Numbered from the stretch's first letter, positions 46,101 through 58,002 are shown. The stretch is 64,000 nucleotides of DNA from Alisma plantago-aquatica (GCA_963693085.1 OY856409.1:1533466472-1533530471); one strand, 5' to 3'. Notes: a model not told the origin generated them from the letters alone. Numbers and translations are program-made.

Positions 46101-48897
46101 TGTGTCACGTACACATCCTTGTTGTATTCCTCATAGGAATGCAGTTTTAGTATCTATATGCCAAATGTCTCAGTCATTAAGTTGCAATTAACAAGCATAA
46201 TCCTTCCCAAAATTTTAACCATGTGTCCTAACACTTAAGACTCATTTGCACTTATGGATTTCATCCAATGAGTGCTACCATCAAGGTCATACCTTATGGT
46301 TCACATGGAAATCATTTAGGATGTAATGATCATAAATCATAACTCAAAATTTGGTTCCTCATATTCATCTAGATAGTTGACTCATCACATGAACAACTCA
46401 TCACATAAATAATTGAGGTGTATCTGTTAAGGATATAAGAACTCACAACCCTTGTGACTCTTAATTTCCATTGTTAGTGTGGGGTATTCTTTTATTAAGA
46501 AGAATTCAGTTATTTGATAATCATTCTCTAACTCCTTAGAGTATGATTGCTTCTTGATTTAGACATCACCATGCCTTAATCATGAGTTTCACTATGATAC
46601 ACTATCATAATCACTCATAAGGATCTCAAACATTTGGTTCAAGTATTTCATTCATTGATCTCATCAAGAATTAACACTTTACCAAATTTGTACTTCATCT
46701 ATGATAATCTTGAACACTTCAAGATATTCATATTGGTATTTCTCTAAACACCATTGGAAGTATTAGCATTTGTTCCAATAGGTATGTAAATACATCACAT
46801 GTATTATACCTAATAGGATAATCACTCTCCCACTATATTAGTGAAGATTGATTAATCATGTCCAAGATATTCATGTCTCTTACTGGTTCTCTAACCAAAA
46901 GAGTCTCTATTAATCCATCATATGGAAACTAGAAATGAATTTCTCATGATTAATGCTGATTTCATTGTTTGAGTTATCTATAACTTTTAGGTATCATTTT
47001 ATCTTATTCATACCATGTATCACAAGATAAACAAGGCATTGCCAAAAATATCATATCTTTAAGATCGAAACATCAACTTTATTAATTGCCATCATTGTCA
47101 TACAATATGCAATAATAAAGTGTTTCTATCTATTGACAATATATGAAATAGCATTTTTCAACTCTATTTCGTGCCCTTTTAGGATGAAATAAACTGAAAG
47201 ATACTCCTATCTATGGTAGCAACACTTGCTCCAATGATGGGTACTTCTTTCTTGGTCCTTTCACAAAGGCTATCACTTCTTTGCGGATATTGCATATCAT
47301 ATATGACATATCCATATCTTGGTATCATATACCTCGGATAAAGAAGCGGTTCATTTCATGATACCTTAGGTGGAGATCTCCATCCCCTCCTTCATCTTCT
47401 TTTGTTCTTCCAGATATAGAAGGCAATCCCTCATACACCCTTTCCCATGTGCCTTGAGGCTGAAGACGGCTTGGATTTCTGGCTAGCATCAGAACACTTC
47501 TTAGCTTTGCCCTTTCCCTTGCCTTTAAGACTTACCTTTTCTTTGATCACATCAAAGATTGTGGTTTGTCTTTCTTCATCTTTGCCTCTACTATCCTCAA
47601 CATGTCCAGCAACTCTGTCAACGCTTGTCAAAGTTGTTCATGTTGTAGCTTATCATGAATTGTATGATTCTCACAACATTTGCAGTATCATACCAATAGC
47701 CAACTCTTGGCTCAGAGGGAATCCTTCTTAATCAGGTTTTCCACATACCCAATCACATTGAGTGTGTGAATACCTTACAGGATCTTCTTCTGTCATGACA
47801 TACTAGGACAGTATCTTGGAGACATCATATGTCTCATGTTGTCTCTGCAACTCATAGTTAAGAGAACACAACATCAAGCACTCCTCATCAATGTCATCCG
47901 CAGTATTCTTCCATAAGCATACTTTCAGCCATTGATGTGGTGGGATCGAGTTCATCTGGTTCTGTTATAACTAGGACTTAGAGCTTTCGCTCTTTGATTG
48001 AGAACACTTCTCATCATCATCCTAACCAGTCGTGGAATTATTCCCATTTAATTTGTTGGTCTCAAAGACCGATCGCAAATAAAGTGATTTGTTGATTAAC
48101 CATTAACAAAAAGGAAATATATGCAATTTTAGTCCAAAAACTCATTTTTGACTTGTTTGATTGATTTGAAAAGTTGACGATAAAATTAGGCCTTTAATTA
48201 ATTATCGCTCCCACTATTTTACTTCAAATTGATAGCCCTCACCATCAATTCGGAAGATTGCAGCGTACAACCTTCTAGTGGGCAAGATCTCGAAATCCTC
48301 TAAGTCATGAGTCAGCTTTGGCTGATCGCCCACAACTTAGATCTCTCGGGTAGGCAACTCTTGCCAATTGCATCATATGCAACTCTTGTTGAATGAACAT
48401 GCACAACTCCTTGCCATGAACATTCCTTGCCTCTGGGCTTAGACGCTCTAAGAATCACCAGTTAAGTCTAACCCAAAAGCCGACACGGTAAACATGCACC
48501 CTGCTTTGGCAGAACCTACATGTCTACCCTTCACACTTCCACAAGATAGATGGCGCACCACGCTTTGGCGTAACCTACGCTTGGTCGATCGAGCTTTTCA
48601 TGTGTGCCGCTAATGGAAGGCATGTAAGACTTAATATTTTAATGAGGGATTTAGTTTTATATACATATACATATCCAATCACCACAATACATAGTACGTA
48701 TCATATACATGCTATATCCCACATAAAACATGCACAAATGATCAAAAGCGATGATTATGTCCATCCTAATGTGATTCCTCTAGCCAAGAGGAATCACGGT
48801 CATCTAGGTCTACATCACATGCAACCTGTACAAGATGAACATCTGTGCCTTGCCATCCGAGTTGATCAACTCATCACATGAATGATATGTACTCTCT
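46101..48897 (-). other. Non-coding or fully decayed interior of element B
   Basis: No intact frame. The segment 47431-47650 on minus gives KEKVSLKGKGKGKAKKCSDA, a basic stretch like the part before the zinc knuckle in copia gag, so it is probably a gag remnant. A TATA-like TATATAAAAC (minus) is near 48655-48664, 240 bp after the internal palindrome array. Confidence 0.5.
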
Positions 48898-49088
48898 AGC
48901 CGGTCGTCTGGGTGCCACCAGCCGATCGGTTGGCTCCTCCAACCGATCGGTTCGCCTGGTCGTCGTGCATCTCGTCATGTCCGCCACCCGCTCGTCTCAC
49001 TCCTCGAACCGGTCATCAACCGATCAGTTCACTCCTTGAACCGACCGTCTGGAACATCAACCGATCGGTTCACGCCTTGAACCGATCA
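48898..49088. repeat. AACCGATCGGTT palindrome array, B interior
   Basis: About nine copies or half-copies, including AGCCGATCGGTTGG, AACCGATCGGTTCG and AACCGATCAGTTCA. Located between the primer-binding site and the gag remnant, outside the LTRs. Confidence 0.93.
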
Positions 49089-49533
49089 TTTCATATGTCG
49101 TCTTGATGTTCGCCGGTCTTCGACATAACAGGAAATAAAATATATCCTATTTATTACATTTCTTATAAGAAGAAACCCCGAGTTACATTCAGGGGATAAA
49201 AGGTAGGAAAGAATCTCGAATTATTTTGAGTTACATTAGGAATAAGAGAGGGAAGATCGGTGTGCAGACCGAGATGCAAGCAACCACAAACAACCACACA
49301 AAGATAGGGGTTTATAGACCATAATCATGCTACACACATCCACCACAAAACTCGTTTAAGGGCGAAGCGTATCAAGTGCATTAATAATACATATCATATA
49401 TGTAATTTGGGATTTGTGGATTTAGGATTGGACATGCATAAAGCCAATATTATTCGCATCGCATGCAATAAATAAAGGCGACAAACCAAAATCGATCATA
49501 TCGATATTCCTAAAATATAGAGCAGTTGACATG
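49089..49533 (-). other. Leader region of element B
   Basis: AT-rich, no coding frame. Lies between the internal palindrome array and the primer-binding site. Confidence 0.6.
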
Positions 49534-49545
49534 GCTCTGATACCA
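49534..49545 (-). promoter_or_regulatory. Element B primer-binding site
   Basis: Minus-strand TGGTATCAGAGC, one base after the 5' LTR. Confidence 0.93.
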
Positions 49546-49546
49546 C

Positions 49547-51811
49547 TGTAGGGTTTTAGGGGAGACGGAGAAGGCAGTGGAAACAAAATTTTCTCCTCAA
49601 ACCCATACCGAGAAAACACATCAACGTCTATATAATAGAAAAGGATGGTTTGTGGAATCATACCTTGTCCCGAGGCTTGCTCGGCGACAATACCTCCCGC
49701 AATGCACGATCTTCAACTCCAGACTTGGACGGTGTCTGTGCAGCTCCTGGTCGCACCGGGACTGACGACTCCTCCTCCTACCGGACTGTCAGATGACAGT
49801 TGTCCTCCTAAGCGGCAGTGTCCTCCCGCCTCTATAGTAGTCCACACGGACCACCTGGAACTCCACTCTCCTTGTCCCACAAGGAAGTGGAAGGAGTCGC
49901 ACCCTCCTGATGACGTACTAGTCGCCAACACACTCTCCTGCTACCAGTTGCAACTGTAGTTGTTCTTCCCTTGCTGCACCTCCCTTTTGCGGGAAGCACT
50001 TGCTAGGGATCTCTCATGGTTACCAAAACTAGAGAGAACGACAACTTCACAAAGCAACCAGCTTGCATTGAGTTGTACTCTGAGAAGCCCCCAATACCCC
50101 TATATATATAGGCGGGTCATGGGACAGGGTTCTCTGTGCCCGGCAATATGGGACTAAAGCAGGAGTAGAAGGGTTCGAGATTTGCCACAAAAATCAACCA
50201 ACTCGCAACCTGAACCGATCGGTTCACAAGTGAACCGGTCGGTTGGGGACCTGAACCGGTCAGTTGGAGCACCAACCGATCGGTTGGAGCACCAACCGAT
50301 CGGTTGGGACCCATGAGCCGATCGGTTCACTTCTGAACCGGTCGGTTCGTGGTCCTGGTCGGTTCCCGATTGACTTTCCTTCTTTCATTTCTAATTGGTA
50401 TCAAATACCAATCCTTGTTCCAATAAAATTGGGAAAGTGAAACGCAAGGAAAATTCTCACCGACCTAACTTTCCCAACTTGCTCGGTTGCACAAGTTGAA
50501 CCGATCGATTCAACACTTGAACCGCTCGTTTCACCCTGGGCTTGAGCCGATCGGCTCAACACTTGACCCGACCGGTTCAACAAACTCAGCCGACCGGTTC
50601 ATTACATGAACCGATCGGTTGGGAGTGCAGATTGTGCAGAATCAGTCAAATGTGATTTCAATCAATTCGATACTCCAATCAATGCGTCCAACACCTTGAA
50701 CCATATGATATTGAGCCATCGACTGATTGAGTGTTTAATTGAACTACTAAACTCCTTTAGTAATCAATCTAAACATTGCTTTGTGAACAAAACTCCCCTT
50801 CCAGGTTAAATCCTATGTGTGTGACCCTGCAGGTCCATTTCACATTGGCAGTGAAAGTCCATAACACTTATGACTTCACAAGCAAAGAGCGGTGCCTAGT
50901 CACACATCAGTGCTACCCAAGTGAAAGTAGAAAGTTGGAGAACAAATTTCATCCTACAATCCGTGAATGGTGTTACAGTGAATGTATAATTCCTTTGTCA
51001 CTGATATCCCGAATGAACTCGAGGCATGGAACAATCATCCTGTCAACGTTCATTCACTTTCTTGATCTCAGAGTAGATTGAAGGAGATATGTATGACATC
51101 AATATCACATACTAATTCACACATGCGTGCGCACGCCTATCTCAATCCTACTCATCAAGTTGCCTTGGATATCAAACTCCCTCAGGAGGGACAAATCCCA
51201 TATCTATCACTCACCCCTCAAAAGCCCCATGTGTCAAAGCCACCCAATCATCACCTTTATAACAACCCATGTTTCAGGACTGCGTTTGATGATGTAAAAG
51301 TGTGCCCAACAACATGTGTTGAGTGCAGTGATTTCAGGTCTAAGAATCACACTCACCACCATCACTGTGAGTACTGACTGTGACTACCATCTCATGGTTC
51401 CATGTGTCAAACTCACGGTGGGTCTGTCCGGTACCTTATTCTCTAACAAGTACCTATGTGTTTGGTTTGATATCTCTATATCATGACTAATGAGATTCTG
51501 TCATCAACCAACACCACAATCTAGTCTTGTGTGTCATTGCTGTCTATCTACCTTCCACAATGACATCCGACTAGGGACATAACAAGAATGTAGAAACTCT
51601 TAGCATCCGTATGATCTCATCGTTCAAGTCCTGAACCTGAAGGCATATGTCATTGAGTATTGTCATTCTCTAGACATTCAATCTTTTCTATAACTATCTC
51701 ATATGACTGAACCAGAAAGAATTGGAAGCTTTCCTTTGATGTTTATCAAATCAATCATAATGTATCCCACCAATCATTCAATGATTGGCTCTCAGGGCAT
51801 ACATACCAACA
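49547..51811 (-). repeat. Element B 5' LTR
   Basis: 2,265 bp. Array at 50212-50620 and TATA at about 50099-50112. The array has one extra 20-bp unit (GTTGGAGCACCAACCGATCG twice, at 50263 and 50283) that occurs once in the 3' LTR, and this explains the whole length difference. Confidence 0.95.
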
Positions 51812-52037
51812 CTTCATATCCTTGATCTTCTTCTTGATTCAGGTTACTAAATGGTACCGGGTCAGGGTTAGGGACTTCTTGAGTGACTTCTTCAGGCCTC
51901 TTCCTCTTCTTAGAGGATCCATCCCCATGGTTCCTATTCCTCTTTCCAGAAGACTCCTTCCCTTTCCTAGGAGGCCAAACACTACTAGTCGGATTCCTAG
52001 AGCCCTCAGGGATAGCCACAGTCTTGGTTCTTTCCAT
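51812..52037 (-). pseudogene. gag: Gag N-terminus (element A)
   Basis: Starts at ATG 52037 (MERTKTVAIPEGSRNPTSS) with a Lys/Arg-rich segment (KRNRNHGDGSSKKRKRPEE), and reaches the B insertion after EEDQGYE. It resumes at 42667 as EQHVFEEEAKMDEDPVDD. The tail read into element B is spurious. The first five bases are the right-hand CTTCA target duplication. Confidence 0.85.
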
Positions 52038-52482
52038 CTACATAAGCATAACAAGCAAACCTTTAGTTTATCATTTAAACTAGTTATACTTATGTTCTGT
52101 GATATCTCATTACATATCTTTTATTAATTTGTTGGAGGACTCTGAAACCCTTAACTTATTTGCCCATACCACATGAGTATGGAGGAGAGAGAGAATCCTA
52201 CCTTAAAGCCTTAATAGAATATGTGATGAGAAGGGTTGAATGAGATGAGAGAGTCCTGAAGGTATCTTATTTTGATTCATACCCTAAGACTTTGTCCAGG
52301 CGGTCACACGGGTCTGGGAGTCCTCGTATTCTGACTGGAGGTGCGGAGGAAAATCTTGCCAACCCCCAGTAGTGATCCCTTTCTAGACACCTCTATCTTT
52401 CGGATACTCCTCTAATAACTCCCTTGGGTTCTATGGAGTTTGTAAAATTTAATAATTACTAATGGTTATAGGAAAAACCTAG
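52038..52482 (-). other. Leader of element A
   Basis: Untranslated region between the primer-binding site and the gag start. No other feature seen. Confidence 0.7.
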
Positions 52483-52494
52483 GCTCTGATACCA
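52483..52494 (-). promoter_or_regulatory. Element A primer-binding site
   Basis: Minus-strand TGGTATCAGAGC, two bases from the 5' LTR. Confidence 0.93.
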
Positions 52495-52496
52495 AA

Positions 52497-53100
52497 TGTT
52501 ATGACCTCACCTTTCAGTAACCCCCAATTAAGGGAGACCAAAAGGATAAAGCCTCACCCATTAATTCCGGATCAAAGGTTCGACATATAACTATAAACAA
52601 TTATTAAATTCTAACAGACTGTACAAAAAAATGGTAATAAAATTTTTCTTTGTATACCTTGAAAAGTTGGGAACTATCTTCTAACCTCAACTGAACTATT
52701 CTATCTAATTCCTCCTTATTCTTTAATTCTTGAATTCACAATATGTCGCTTTACTGTTTGTGCTTTTGAAATTCGTACCTAAATCACCGACAAACAAAAT
52801 GTCGGTTAGACGAAGCTGGTATGTGGGGGAAACAGATAATGTTCAACTAGGTTAATAAGATAATCACTCAATTAATCATTTAACAAACAAGATTACATTT
52901 TAAACCATATAACTCAATCCATACATATTCTCGAACTCTGGGTTGTCCCTGCAGTGGACATGGATATCACCTCTCTTTTTTAGGTAATAGAGTCGTATGG
53001 CACTATCCGAAGACATACCAATATCTAAATCATTATGACTTGATGGTCCTACCTCCATGGTCGGCATGTACTAAGTCAATAACAGACCTGATGGACCTAC
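52497..53100 (-). repeat. Element A 5' LTR, partial
   Basis: Matches 22269 onward for about 600 bp and stops inside the 48-bp minisatellite at GATGGACCTAC, where element D is inserted. The rest is outside the window. Confidence 0.92.
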
Positions 53101-54372
53101 AGATGTGGCTTTTTAATGCACTAACAAATTCGCTCGGAGATTATATCCCCGAGCTTTTACCTAAACCAAGTGCAACAATACCACCCGCAAGCGGATGGGT
53201 CTTATCGCAGTATAGTTGAGGATCGAACCCAAAGGACAACGTTTTTAAGAATCCTTGTCAGTTGAATCTAGCTCAAGTAAAACTAATATTTAGAACAATT
53301 GGTTGATCTGGGTTTGATTAAACTAATTGCAAGAAAGTAAATGCGGAATAAAAGATGGGTTTAGATCAATAATATGGAATCGCTGGGATGGTACCGGGTT
53401 TGACCACCGCTACACACACAAACATACTCTTTTGCAATCAATCCAGGCACGATGTAACACTCCAAGTAGAGCTACTGCAGAACCCCCCATACAAGCGTTA
53501 GGTCCGCGAAAGCATCACCACAGGCAGCCAATTTCTCATCACCATCCGGATCACATGTCTTACGGCTCTGAAGATACAGAAATACACGGAGGTTGTGAAC
53601 CCCCCATACGGGCGTTAGGCGCACAGAAGCGTCACCGAAGGCTAGATGGCTCGTCCCCTCGCGGATCATACACTTACGACCTTGATGAAATCCCATCATA
53701 TTTCTAGTTTGGGAGTCAGCCGCGTTAACCGATAAACAAGCAGGAAGGTTACATGCAAGGAAACATCGACGTTTAGCAAGACGATACAAAATCCAACTAA
53801 GGTTGTGAACCCCCTATGCAGGCGTTAGGCGCACAGAAGCATCACCGAAGGCTAGATGGCTCGTCCCCTCACGGATCACACACTTACGACCTCAAGGAAT
53901 CCCCTTCTATTTCTAGTCAGGGAGTCAAACTCATTAAACGACGTTCGTACCCATGCATTGAAGTTATCGCAACATAGGGAGCACAAAGATGAAGACAAGC
54001 ATATAACCAACCCACAAGCTTAACGATAAACAACAAAATGAAGAGTTATATACATTGCCATGGATAGTTTAACAAAAGAACATGGTTTGCATGGGCAGCG
54101 GGGCTAGTCCCCGCACCCCAGCGAAAGAGGACTACTCACTCATGATGCGATATACAAGAAGGATAGGAGAGAAAGATATATCCACCATGAGCTCGGTGTA
54201 GAGGGTGGACGCAGCCCGGTGAAGAAGATGTGCTCCTGGCTTCATCTTCTTCCTCTTCTTGGCCTCCTTGGACGCAACACCAGTAGTAGGTGGAGTGGAA
54301 CTTGATCGGGGTGGTGCTCTAGCAGCCTGTCGGCGTCCGGAACCGATGCCTTCAAATGGGGACCCTGGGGGT

Positions 54373-54382
54373 CTATTTATAG
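54373..54382 (-). promoter_or_regulatory. TATA box of element D LTR
   Basis: Minus-strand CTATAAATAG directly downstream of the palindrome array. Confidence 0.75.
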
Positions 54383-54393
54383 TTCAGATCTGA

Positions 54394-54930
54394 CCCCAAA
54401 TGGTTTGGAGACCGTTCGGGCGCCAAACGGTCTTGAGACCGTTTGGGCACCAAACGGTTTGGAGACCGTATGGGCACCAAACGGTTTGCTTCGATCGATC
54501 CTGGCCTTGGCGAGGTCATGCGGCTTTAGTTCTTCAATCGGTCCTTGCGCTTGCATCGAACGATCTTGGGACCACGCGGGGCCAAACGGTCTTGGGACCG
54601 AATGGGACCAAACGGTCTTGAGACCGAATGGGACCAAACGGTCTTGAGACCGAATGGGACCAAACGGTCTTGGGACCGAATGGGACCAAACGGTCTTGAG
54701 ACCGAATGGGACCAAACAGTCTTGAGACCGCATGGGACCAAATGGTCTTGGGACCACATGGGACCAAACGATCTTTGGACCGCATGGGACCAAACGGTCT
54801 TGAGACCGCATGGCTTTCTTTGGCAACCAGTTTCATCATTCGTTCTTCGTGTATTCCGTCAAACGGTCTTGGGACCGTGTGGACCCAAACGGTCTTGAGA
54901 GCGCAAGGATCCAAACGATCTTGAGACCGT
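54394..54930. repeat. CGGTCTTGAGACCG palindrome array, 26-bp period
   Basis: About 15 copies of a palindrome with arms CGGTCT/AGACCG around TG, or variants. In the middle (about 54580-54810) the unit GGGACCAAACGGTCTTGAGACC repeats head to tail every 26 bp for roughly nine copies. The open frames on both strands (SQDRLVPFGPKTVW and similar) are artefacts. Lies just upstream of the TATA box. Confidence 0.96.
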
Positions 54931-55108
54931 ATGCATGTAGTTTCTTGATTTTCCTGCATTAAATGAAAGATATTCAGTTAAATACTTGATTATTGAATCA
55001 CTAAGTAGTTTTGTACATTATGATTCATAATAGGGTGAAAAGATGTGGAATAGAGATGAAATTGTTCCAAAAGGGTAATTGAATTACATGATGAGTATGC
55101 ACTCATCA

Positions 55109-56596
55109 AAACACCCCGAACTTAAATAGTTGCTCGTCCTCGAGTAACATAAAGTTTGAAACTGTTGCCTAATGAAATACTTTCGATCCTTGTGATTTCT
55201 TCATCTTCACATCACAAATGTTTTCTTTCTACTCAGTATGAATGGGTACCTTAACTTCATGGGACCACTAAACACGTCTTTCCATATCTTCGTTCCTGAG
55301 TTCGTTTCCCAACAACGCTTCCTCCCCACTTTTTACAACACCAAGCATGTCGAAGAGTTTTGTAGGAGTTCTGAGATACCCACAAAATCAACAAGTATGC
55401 ATCCGATTTGACACTGGCGTAGTTCAGGATGGTGGGGCATGTATTGTGCCCTTAGGTAGAAAAAGGAGTGAAAGGTGGTATGGAAAGAAGAAGTAAATCT
55501 ATCCTCTATTCGACTCGAGATTTTTATTTGTTTTGCAATTTCATTTATTGCATATATTTTTTTGTGTGCACTATGGCATCTTTTATTGCAGATCTCTCCT
55601 CTATTCGACTCGAGATTGTATTTCTTTTTGTGTGCACTTTGGCATCTTTTATTGCAGATCTCTCCTCTATTCGACTCGAGATTGCATTTTTGGTGGTACA
55701 CCCCTATTTATTGGAAGGGGTATGGAAGAAGCGGATACGGGGGAAGTGGCGTGCCACCCCGAACTTAGGGTTTGGCACAAGTTTGGCTGTTTTGGTGGTA
55801 TTGATGGATGGAGGGATACGAAGATGATAGAAGAAGTGTATAAGAGAGTTCAGATCGAAATGCAACTTGATTTACAATTCAAAACCGGGTTATTCTCTTT
55901 GTCATACTCTGCTCAACCAAAGACTTGATGCGGATCCGGTGGGTATTCTGAGCCATTGTTCCACTAGTCAGTTAGGAAGCACGACGTGTTTGATCCCTAT
56001 CAGTTTGACAGATACTGATCATTTTGTAAAAAGTATTATGATGTTAAGAATCATAAGCTTCACAGGATGGTTTCAGGCAAAAGGCAAGTTTCCAAAGTCA
56101 GTCCTCTTGAGGATTCACTTTGAATAAGGAGGATATTATGATTGAAAATGCATAGCAAGATAGTTAGTTACATTTTTATCGACAAGAGTCAAAATTTCAT
56201 CAGGTATCTGTTCAGAATTTGGAAAATTTTATGATAAAGACAACTTATATGAAAGAGGGTGTTTATGAAAGTGAAGTACGTACCACCCACCCTCCACCCC
56301 GAACTTAGAGATTTACTCGTCCTCGAGCAAACCCTAAATTCAAGATGGAGGGGAAATGAAACACCAGGTATGACTGCCGAGAATGATTTCGTTCTGATCA
56401 GCGCTACTCCGATCTTGTCTTCTGAAAGAAAAAATTTTATTTAAAGAAAATTTAATTATATGGTAAGAAACAAAATTTAATGTAAAACAAATTTATTGAT
56501 CGGGTTGCCTCACGACAAGCGCCTTTGTTTTATGTCGATGGCTCGACAGAGTTCCTCGGTATTATGGTGGATCCTTTGGATTGTTGAATTCCAACA
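55109..56596 (-). other. Element D 3' region with polypurine tract and repeats
   Basis: The polypurine tract is at 55109-55123 (minus AAGTTCGGGGTGTTT), preceded by CTCGAGGACGAGCAAC. Similar AAGTTCGGGGTGG sequences occur near 55757 and near 56296, the latter also with CTCGAGGACGAG. The phrase CTCCTCTATTCGACTCGAGATT occurs near 55503, 55597 and 55663, with a ~66-bp period for the last two. No gene. Confidence 0.8.
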
Positions 56597-57958
56597 TTAT
56601 TTCGGGGCCTTTGTCAGTTGGTGTGAAGTATCTTTCAAGCGGTGACCATTTGCTATAAATTCGCCAGACCCGTCGCTCCATAAAGAGAAAGCACCATGGG
56701 GAGAGATCCTTTTGACGATGTAAGGTCCACACCAACGTGAGCGGAGTTTCCCTGGGAACAATTTTAATCTGGAATTGAAAACTAGAACTTGGTCTCCCAC
56801 TTGTATGTCTTTTTGTTTCAGATGTCCATCATGCCAGAGTTTTGTACGTTCTTTGTAGATTCGTGCATTCTCATAGGCTGTCATTCTGAGTTCATCCAGC
56901 TCATGGAGTTGCAGAATTCTGGCTTGACCCGCTTGTTTCATATTGAAATTTATTTGTTTAATTGCCCACCATGCCTTATGTTCAAGTTCGACTGGAAGGT
57001 GGCAACCCTTTCCATATATCAATTGAAAAGGTGTAGTCCCAAGGGGAGTCTTATAAGCGGTCTTGTAGGCTCATAAGGCGTCGTTGATTTTTGTTGACCA
57101 GTCTTTTCGATTGCGTCCGACGGCTTTTTCGAAAATAGACTTAAGTTGACGGTTGGATACCTCGACTTGTCCACTTGTTTGTGGATGGTATGGTGAGGCT
57201 ATTTTGTGTGAGACACCATATTTTCTTAATAAAGCTTCAAAGCTTCTTTCAATGAAATGGGAGCCTCCGTCAGGAATCACGGTTCGCGATACTCCAAACT
57301 GGGGTAAGATGATATCTTTGAATAATTTGATGACGGGTTTTGAATCACTAGCGATAGTTGGGATAGCTTCGACCCATTTTGAAACGTAGTCCACTGCCAC
57401 AAAGATATACGAGAATCCATTGGAAGATGGGAATGGACCCATAGAATCCACTCCCCAAACGTCAAATATCTCGACTTCTTGCCATAAATTCATAGGCATT
57501 TCGTCTCTCTTGGTTATATTGCCGGCCCTTTGACATTTATCATAGGATTGGACAAAATCATAGGAATCATTGGATAAAGTCGGCCAGAAGAAACCACATT
57601 GCAAAACTTTCAAAGCTGTCTTCTTTGAGCTCATGTGGCCGCCTACAGGTCCTGAGTGACATTGTTCTAAAATAGAATGGGCTTCTTCTTCGGCGACACA
57701 ACGTCTATACAATCCATCTGCGCAGAGTTTAAAAAGATATGGTTCATCCCAGAAGTAATGCTTCACATCATGGATAAATTTCTTCAGAGCGTTCCCGGTG
57801 TATTGGGGATGGATGATTCCGGCGACAAGGTAGTTTACAATGTCGGAATACCATGGTTCTAATCTTGAGACCCTCATAAGCTGATCATCTGGTAAGGATT
57901 CGTTTATCGGAATTCCTTCAACATCCAGAGTGTGGATGCGACTGAGGTGATCTGCCAC
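56597..57958 (-). pseudogene. pol: Integrase (element D)
   Basis: Frame 57958-57071 begins at the RNase H end (ADHLSRIHTLD), then the HHCC finger (QCHSGPVGGHMSSKKTALKV, CQRAGNITKRDEMP) and catalytic core: first Asp in VWGVDSMGPFPSS, second in VIPDGGSHFIERSFE, Glu in GQVEVSNRQLKSIFE. A TGA at 57071-57073 stands for Trp, and the frame continues as 57022-56597 with [20 protein letters not shown] and the C-terminal domain. The catalytic residues survive. Confidence 0.95.
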
Positions 57959-58002
57959 GATATTCTCCGTCCCTTTTTATCTCGTATTTCTAGGTCAAAT
58001 TC

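Larger units (their letters stand above)
42673..51811 (-). mobile_element. Element B: copia-like LTR retrotransposon, degenerate interior
   Basis: 9.1 kb with 2.25-kb LTRs, initiator-Met-type primer-binding site, polypurine tract AAGTGGGAGTC and target duplication CTTCA, transcribed on minus. The interior keeps only scraps of copia gag and pol. LTRs differ by a few percent and by one 20-bp repeat unit. Confidence 0.93.
22269..53100 (-). mobile_element. Element A: chromovirus (Ty3/gypsy), split by three insertions
   Basis: One minus-strand element can be followed through the stack: 3' LTR 22269-25079, pol 25122-27504, interruption by E1 (27510-40503), pol and gag 40509-42672, interruption by B (42673-51811), gag start and leader 51812-52482, primer-binding site, then 5' LTR from 52497 until D interrupts at 53100. 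Reading frames resume exactly across E1 and B at their target duplications. It has a chromodomain and an order gag-PR-RT-RH-IN, which fits the Tekay/Del-type chromoviruses. Many stops show an old, dead copy. Its right end is outside the window. Confidence 0.92.
53101..55108 (-). repeat. Element D 3' LTR
   Basis: 2.0 kb. Starts AGATGTGGCTTTTTAATGC where the other LTR has TGATGTGGCTTGTGAATGC, so the terminal TG has mutated. Within it, a block with GGCGTTAGGCGCACAGAAGC occurs at about 53591-53700 and again at 53798-53910, with a more diverged third relative near 53477; it is an internal ~210-bp-period duplication also present in the 5' LTR. TATA at 54373-54382; array at 54394-54930. Confidence 0.92.

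Noticed and set aside
53327..53707. 126-codon frame in both D LTRs (second copy 62607-62987)
   Set aside because: Covers the duplicated LTR block; no domain and same cause as above.
54377..54959. Long frames on both strands (141-149 codons) with QDRLVPFG-type repeats
   Set aside because: The 26-bp palindrome array lacks stops in many frames; not coding.
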